From: Oribacterium sp. UBA3737 | GTDB lineage: Bacteria; Bacillota_A; Clostridia; Lachnospirales; Lachnospiraceae | Direction: 5' to 3' | Assembly: GCA_002371295.1 (NCBI GenBank) | Contig: DFGZ01000308.1 | Span: 1 to 8,247, forward strand | DNA: 8,247 bases | Shown here: positions 4,885 through 8,247 of the stretch, one piece after another | Position numbering within the stretch: the first letter of the stretch is position 1 | How the letters are laid out: each line of letters starts with the position of its first letter | Program-made: the position numbers and the translations under genes | The notes under the pieces: model-generated | Told to the model about the DNA's origin: nothing | Databases searched by the model: none | Seen by the model: only the letters and a program-made list of their open reading frames with translations

Positions 4885-6270
4885 TCAGCTCAAACAGCCT
4901 CTGCTCCTCAGCCACTTTCTGCTCCCGGCTTCTGACCTTTCGTTCCTGTTTGTTCTGCTCCCGGAGAAGTTCTTTATAGTATGTAACATTACAAATGCCA
5001 ATACGCTTGCTAGAATGTGGCTTACAAGAAAAGCAAACCATATTCCCGACAGTCCGAATATATGCTTTAGCATCAAAGCCGGCAGCACCCTGAATATAAT
5101 GTAATACGCAATAAGCAACAGCATAGCCCTCTCCGGTCTTCCAATTCCAGTAATATATCCCTGAATACAGCTTGTAAGCATATATAATACGTATCCGATG
5201 CTGACAATATGGAAGAACTCTGCAACTATAACGCCAACCTCTGCTCCCTGGCCGAAGCATCCGCTAAGCATGGGACTTGTGCAGATGACAAGGGCGCTTA
5301 CCAAGCCAATCAGAACTCCCCCGGTAAGCATGGCTTTTTTACAATAATCACCGGCCCGGTCTATACGACCTGCGCCCTTACATTGACCGACTATAGAGGT
5401 AACAGCCATTGACATGGCATTGGTGGGCATAAACATAATAAGTTCAAGATTCCTTACCACTCCATATCCGGCAAGGGCTGTCAGTCCGAAGGGATTAACA
5501 AATGTAATCATAACGGCGGAACTTAATGCAGGCATAATAGACTGTATAGAAGTCGGAACACATAGCCTGCCCATGGTTTTTACATCCTCCCATGTCATTG
5601 CCTTAAAATCAAATGAGAACCATTTCTTTTTGTAATGATAAGCAAACGCGTATGCAAGGCAAACAAACTCCGATATCACTGTTGCTATGGCCACCCCATT
5701 GAATCCCCACCAGTTAATCATTATGGGATCAAGGATAGCATTAACTATCACCGTCATAAGCATTCCTTTCATCTGGAAAACCGAGTCTCCAAAGGCCCTG
5801 AATATAGATGTAAACTGCATGTATAAAAAGAGAGCAACATTTCCAATAAGATACAGTTTCAGATAAGACACCGCTTCAGTAAGTACCTCTGCAGGCGTAC
5901 CCATTGCTGTCAGAAGATACTCAGATGCAAGTTCTCCCACAAGGCATATCGCTCCGGAAAAAACCAGAGAAACTATCATAACAACGGCGGCTGCTCTTTT
6001 TACTCCCACTGTGTCCTTTGCTCCGACACGTTGGGCAATCATAACCGATACTCCGTTACCAACACCCATTGATAAGGAATTCATAATAAGGACAATAGCT
6101 GTACTTGCCGTAAGTGCAGACATACCTGCCTCCCCCAAGAGATTTCCTACCCACAGGCTGTCAACCATGCTGTATGCCATGGCAAGTGTCATGGCAAGCA
6201 TAAGGGGTATAAAGAGCTTCATTAGAGCTCTTGTTGTGTTTTCGTTTATAAAATCTACTTTACTTTTCAT
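4885..6270 (-). CDS. MATE family multidrug/cation efflux transporter
   Basis: This 461-residue, mostly hydrophobic protein should cross the membrane 12 times and export drugs or other organic cations using a Na+ or H+ gradient. The MATE pattern is clear: the first helix pair PLMLAMTLAMAYSMVDSLWV with NLLGEAG, and the matching second-half PTSIQSIMPALSSAVMITFV and the CIQGYITGIGRPERAM segment. Its ATG overlaps the flavodoxin stop by 11 bases (6260-6270), which implies translational coupling; GGTGG lies 10 bases upstream. The last 31 residues (from TIKNFSGSR) look unlike a MATE tail. One base off, the other frame reads YYKELLREQNKQERK, a typical charged cytoplasmic tail running to 4808. A one-base loss near 4985 is likely and would leave the membrane core intact. 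Confidence 0.9.
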   Translation of the reverse strand: MKSKVDFINENTTRALMKLFIPLMLAMTLAMAYSMVDSLWVGNLLGEAGMSALTASTAIVLIMNSLSMGVGNGVSVMIAQRVGAKDTVGVKRAAAVVMIVSLVFSGAICLVGELASEYLLTAMGTPAEVLTEAVSYLKLYLIGNVALFLYMQFTSIFRAFGDSVFQMKGMLMTVIVNAILDPIMINWWGFNGVAIATVISEFVCLAYAFAYHYKKKWFSFDFKAMTWEDVKTMGRLCVPTSIQSIMPALSSAVMITFVNPFGLTALAGYGVVRNLELIMFMPTNAMSMAVTSIVGQCKGAGRIDRAGDYCKKAMLTGGVLIGLVSALVICTSPMLSGCFGQGAEVGVIVAEFFHIVSIGYVLYMLTSCIQGYITGIGRPERAMLLLIAYYIIFRVLPALMLKHIFGLSGIWFAFLVSHILASVLAFVMLHTIKNFSGSRTNRNERSEAGSRKWLRSRGCLS

Positions 6271-6715
6271 AAGTCTTTTCCACCTTCTTTACAAATTCTA
6301 CTGCTGCCTTAAGCTCATTCTCATTGGGATTGGACTTATTCATTCCTCCCACCAGTTTTAAGGGACCGTAGGTGTTATAGCCACGACATCCGTATGTTCC
6401 AAGGCATCTGGCTCCTCGCTCTTCCACGACCTTCTTTATTTTTGCCGCAAAATCCTTGTCGTTCTTTGCGCAGGTATAGATAAAGAATACCCCTTTTCCT
6501 GCCGGAATATGTTCTGCCACACGGTTTACTGAATCGTAAAACTTGGAATATGCGATCCCCGATGCAAAGCCCACCAGGTCATAATCCTCCCAGTTGAAAT
6601 CCGCTCCCACGCTCCCGGCCTCTATTAGTTCCACCTGACATTCTGCTGCCACGCGGTCACAAACCTTCTTTGTGTTTCCATGGTGCTTTGATTCATAGAT
6701 AATTATTGTCTTCAT
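6260..6715 (-). CDS. Flavodoxin-like FMN protein
   Basis: This 151-residue protein has the flavodoxin fold. It starts with a first strand and phosphate loop IIIYESKHHGNTKKV (residues about 4-18), in which SKHHGNT takes the place of the classical T-x-T-G-x-T loop. Then come DYDLVGFASGIAYSKFY for the second flavin loop and KGVFFIYTCAKND for the third. FMN binding and one- or two-electron transfer are expected, but the redox partner is unknown. AAGGAG lies 7 bases before the ATG. A TetR-type palindrome at 6735-6751 sits over its predicted -10 box. It precedes and overlaps the MATE gene, so the two are made together. In this group such small flavodoxins are often near TetR regulators and transporters; the reason is not known to me. 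Confidence 0.88.
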   Translation of the reverse strand: MKTIIIYESKHHGNTKKVCDRVAAECQVELIEAGSVGADFNWEDYDLVGFASGIAYSKFYDSVNRVAEHIPAGKGVFFIYTCAKNDKDFAAKIKKVVEERGARCLGTYGCRGYNTYGPLKLVGGMNKSNPNENELKAAVEFVKKVEKTYEK

Positions 6716-6734
6716 AATTGTTCTCCTTTCTCTG

Positions 6735-6777
6735 AATGAATTTCATTCATTTATATTGTTTATTTTTACCCCTGAAA
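6735..6777 (-). promoter_or_regulatory. Predicted flavodoxin-MATE promoter with TetR operator
   Basis: The 17-bp operator-like site 6735-6751 (AATGAATTTCATTCATT) differs from the site at 7435-7451 only in its two middle bases. It overlaps a TATAAA -10 box (6750-6755). The best -35 is a poor TTTCAG (6772-6777), 16 bases upstream. The eight-base arms TGAATGAA and TTCATTCA around one T (6733-6749) form a perfect palindrome. Repressor binding here would block transcription. Confidence in the operator is higher than in the -35 box. Confidence 0.65.
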
Positions 6778-6793
6778 CATTTGTAACAGGGGT
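6768..6793. repeat. ACCCCTG/CAGGGGT hairpin between the TetR and flavodoxin genes
   Basis: ACCCCTG (6768-6774) pairs with CAGGGGT (6787-6793) around 12 bases, and the loop contains ACA/TGT. It lies just after the TetR stop at 6799. Neither strand has a T-run after it (A-rich on the minus strand), so it is not a standard terminator. It may be a partial pause or an extra operator overlapping the -35 region. Confidence 0.5.
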
Positions 6794-6798
6794 TTGTC

Positions 6799-7374
6799 CT
6801 ACAAATTAAGTATCTCAATTAATGTATCCTGTATTCTTTTGCCGCAGTCTTTTTCACTGCCATGCTCAAGCAAAATTCCCAGCTGGCCGTAAACAAAGAA
6901 GTAGGCTAGGGCATCTATATCCGATATGCTTATTTCACCGGCATCCCGGGCCTTCTCAAGTTCCTTCCTGATATGAGGTACCAGCTTGGCTGCAGTCTTT
7001 ATCATAAGCTGATCATGCATCTTCTGGCTTCCCTCGCTATGAAAGAGACTATATAACAACTCGTTATCCTTCTCAGGCTCACGGTACTCTTTCAGACTTC
7101 CAGAAAATGACCGGATCTTCTCTTTCAAAGTTTTGCCCTTGCTGTCAAATCTCTTCAAGTTAGCTCTCACGATAATATCCGCATACTCTTCAACTGCTGC
7201 ATCATATATCTCTTCTTTTGATGCATAGTATCTGTAACAAAGTCCCTGAGAGATTCCCAGTTCCCTTGCTATATCGGAAATCGTGGTCTTATCATATCCT
7301 TTTCGGGCAAATACCAAAAGAGCTCCCGATAGAATCTCCTGCTTTCTGGTGTCCGGGTCTTTTACGGTTCTCAT
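6799..7374 (-). CDS. TetR/AcrR family regulator of the flavodoxin-MATE pair
   Basis: This 191-residue regulator shows the TetR helix-turn-helix near residues 10-52 (TTISDIARELGISQGLCYRY with ASKEEIYDA). The helical C-terminal half should bind a ligand and form the dimer. Two ATGs are in frame (7378-7380 and 7372-7374). The second is preferred because AAGGAAGG lies 6 bases before it but directly abuts the first. A consensus TTGACA/TAATAT promoter precedes it. The same palindrome occurs at its promoter and at the flavodoxin promoter, so it most likely represses itself and the adjacent efflux pair. Proximity to a MATE pump suggests it senses a toxic compound carried by that pump, but this is inference. 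Confidence 0.9.
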   Translation of the reverse strand: MRTVKDPDTRKQEILSGALLVFARKGYDKTTISDIARELGISQGLCYRYYASKEEIYDAAVEEYADIIVRANLKRFDSKGKTLKEKIRSFSGSLKEYREPEKDNELLYSLFHSEGSQKMHDQLMIKTAAKLVPHIRKELEKARDAGEISISDIDALAYFFVYGQLGILLEHGSEKDCGKRIQDTLIEILNL

Positions 7375-7407
7375 GTACATCCTTCCTTAATGTGTTTCAC
7401 TTTCTGC

Positions 7408-7451
7408 ATATTAACACAGAAGTGTCCGAATGTCAATGAATAACATTCATT
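7408..7451 (-). promoter_or_regulatory. Promoter and operator of the TetR gene at 6799-7374
   Basis: On the minus strand TTGACA (7431-7436) and TAATAT (7408-7413) lie 17 bases apart, almost full consensus. The palindrome AATGAATAACATTCATT (7435-7451; arms AATGAAT and ATTCATT, three-base centre) overlaps the -35 box by two bases. It matches the flavodoxin site at 15 of 17 positions. Confidence 0.8.
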
Positions 7452-7475
7452 CATTTTTTGATTGCCGAGTTGACT

Positions 7476-7517
7476 TTACATTACTGCCGCATCCAGTATT
7501 TTCTCTTTGGTAGACAT
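7476..7517 (-). pseudogene. 13-codon stub of a third TetR-type regulator
   Basis: A strong GGAGG, 6 bases before an ATG at 7515-7517, opens the frame MSTKEKILDAAVM-stop. MSTKEKILDAA is a common opening of TetR proteins, just before the first helix continues; here the frame ends. The rest of the gene is absent, and the DNA runs straight into the promoter of the next TetR gene. It is probably the left-over start of a lost or replaced regulator. It could also be a leader peptide, but nothing supports that. Confidence 0.55.
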
Positions 7518-7533
7518 GAATCCCTCCAATACA

Positions 7534-7572
7534 CTAATAAACATTATCCACAGTCCAGCTAATGATTATTAG
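7534..7572. promoter_or_regulatory. Two related CTAAT-N4-ATTAG half-palindromes
   Basis: CTAATGATTATTAG (7559-7572) is a palindrome with five-base arms, and CTAATAAACATTAT (7534-7547) is a close second copy, with centres 25 bp apart. They lie upstream of the TetR stub's start, where its own operators would be. No good promoter boxes were found beside them. Confidence 0.4.
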
Positions 7573-7581
7573 TTTTGCAAC

Positions 7582-7620
7582 AAAAAACAAGGTCAGCAGA
7601 GTTTCGTTCTCCACTGACCT
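7582..7620 (-). terminator. Terminator after the recombinase remnant
   Basis: AGGTCAG (7590-7596) pairs with CTGACCT (7614-7620), with an inner CTC/GAG pair. On the minus strand a T-rich run (complement of 7582-7587, six T) follows. It lies about 15 bases beyond the remnant's stop. Confidence 0.8.
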
Positions 7621-7635
7621 ATATACTTCCAATCA

Positions 7636-8057
7636 TTACCTATTTTTATCCACAGCTATTGCATTATCAAGCACTCCCTTTATGAAAGAGCTTGCAAATG
7701 CGTCAAGCGTATTATTTTGGCGCTTTTTCTTCTTGTATCCATGCGTATTTAAGTAATCCGCCACACCATTGACACCCATATTGGTATGAATATACTTGTC
7801 AAAAATAATACGAATGATTTCAGCCTCATCTTCTGAAATTATAAGTTCCCCATTAATAAGTGTATATCCGTAGGGAGCAAAGCCACCATTCCAACGACCT
7901 TCGAATAACCTGCATCGGAAAATTCTTTTACAACTTCCATATCCTGATACTCGGCATATTTAATAAGTTTATCCCTCTGTGCATCTAAACTATAACCATC
8001 AACCTGAATTGCGGTAGATACACGGGTATAGATATAACATTTCTGTTGTTTCTTCAC
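7636..8057 (-). pseudogene. Large serine recombinase, internally deleted and truncated
   Basis: The first part (53 codons from a GTG at 8057) is the start of a large serine recombinase catalytic domain: YIYTRVSTAIQVDGYSLDAQ with catalytic Ser14, then FSDAGYSK. At about 7899 the coding sense moves by one base into WNGGFAPYGYTLINGEL and continues through DEAEIIRIIFDKYIHTNMG and a Lys-rich turn to SSFIKGVLDN, then a stop at 7636. In intact relatives about 100 residues of the catalytic core separate these blocks, and several hundred residues follow. Two deletions therefore killed it. GGAGGG lies 8 bases before the GTG and overlaps the upstream gene's stop. It marks a former integrated element; no attachment sites could be assigned. 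Confidence 0.85.
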
Positions 8058-8069
8058 TATCACCCCCTC

Positions 8070-8247
8070 CTAGGTCAGTTGTAATGCACTATTTTGCAAC
8101 AACTGCTTTATCATAGGTTTGTACTTATCTATTCCAAAATCCTCTACAATACTTGTAATACGACCACCTGCATCTTTTGACGACGCTCCACATAAAAATA
8201 CGCGTTCATCCTTGGTTCCATAATCAAGAACGATAAATCTGTCATGA
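8070..8247 (-). CDS. C-terminal part of an ORF6N-type phage/mobile-element protein (partial at edge)
   Basis: The last 58 residues of a protein enter from the right edge: HDRFIVLDYGTKDERVFLCG, then ASSKDAGGRITSIVEDFGI. This resembles, from memory, the C-terminal region of ORF6N domain proteins of phages and integrated elements, whose DNA-binding ORF6N domain is N-terminal and so lies outside the window. The stop TAG is part of the ribosome site of the recombinase (TAGGAGG), so the two were co-transcribed. Whether the missing part is intact cannot be judged. Confidence 0.65.
   Translation of the reverse strand, partial: HDRFIVLDYGTKDERVFLCGASSKDAGGRITSIVEDFGIDKYKPMIKQLLQNSALQLT

Noticed and set aside
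4808..5260. Separate gene overlapping the end of the MATE gene
   Set aside because: Its first two thirds are clearly the shadow of MATE membrane segments; only the last part is protein-like, which fits a frameshifted tail.
6768..6793. Terminator of the TetR gene at 6799
   Set aside because: The stem is good, but the minus strand continues with A, not T. It was kept only as a hairpin.
8061..8063. First GTG as start of the recombinase
   Set aside because: It is only two bases from the GGAGG; the next GTG at 8055-8057 has 8-base spacing.

Overview
The window looks like an accessory, decaying stretch of a low-GC Gram-positive chromosome. The best guess is a Lachnospiraceae relative (Butyrivibrio, Roseburia or Agathobacter type). 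This rests on the AT-rich intergenic DNA, strong GGAGG ribosome sites, sigma-A promoters, and the style of the GNAT, YjdF/DUF2992, GyrI-like and MATE proteins. It is inference from recognised protein types; no database was searched. Every gene called here lies on the minus strand, so the order below follows transcription, from high to low coordinates.

Right end (8247 to about 7450): remains of a mobile element. The C-terminal end of an ORF6N-type phage or element protein is followed by a large serine recombinase that has lost most of its catalytic domain through an internal deletion and also lacks its C-terminal half. A good terminator follows. Next comes a 13-codon stub that looks like the start of a TetR regulator, with its own ribosome site.

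Middle (7450 to 4885): the only intact-looking functional module. It has a TetR regulator with a consensus promoter, a flavodoxin-like protein, and a MATE efflux transporter whose start overlaps the flavodoxin stop. Nearly the same 17-bp palindrome sits at the tetR promoter and at the predicted flavodoxin-MATE promoter, so the regulator probably controls itself and the pair. The last part of the MATE frame looks shifted by one base outside the membrane core.

Second TetR region (4811 to 2290): a TetR gene sits behind a TTGACA/TACAAT promoter buried in a 45-bp perfect inverted repeat. It is followed without a visible terminator by two intact GNAT acetyltransferases. Gene pieces lie between them: the C-terminal end of an RsgA GTPase, an unassigned C-terminal piece, the N-terminal third of a YjdF/DUF2992 protein, another unassigned C-terminal tail, and the first 29 codons of a GyrI-like protein. 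Several pieces keep original start/stop overlaps, which suggests that internal deletions collapsed a longer operon.

Left end (2234 to 1): a stand-alone glutamate-synthase-small-subunit-like flavoprotein (two cysteine clusters, FAD and NAD(P)H motifs) has its own promoter, a possible 31-codon leader ORF and a terminator. After it comes a 75-residue, two-helix membrane protein with a good promoter preceded by two 20-bp direct repeats. A short repeat that reads VSGKYF-stop on the plus strand occurs twice. A plus-strand terminator marks the end of a gene outside the window. I found no tRNA, rRNA, CRISPR array or recognised riboswitch.
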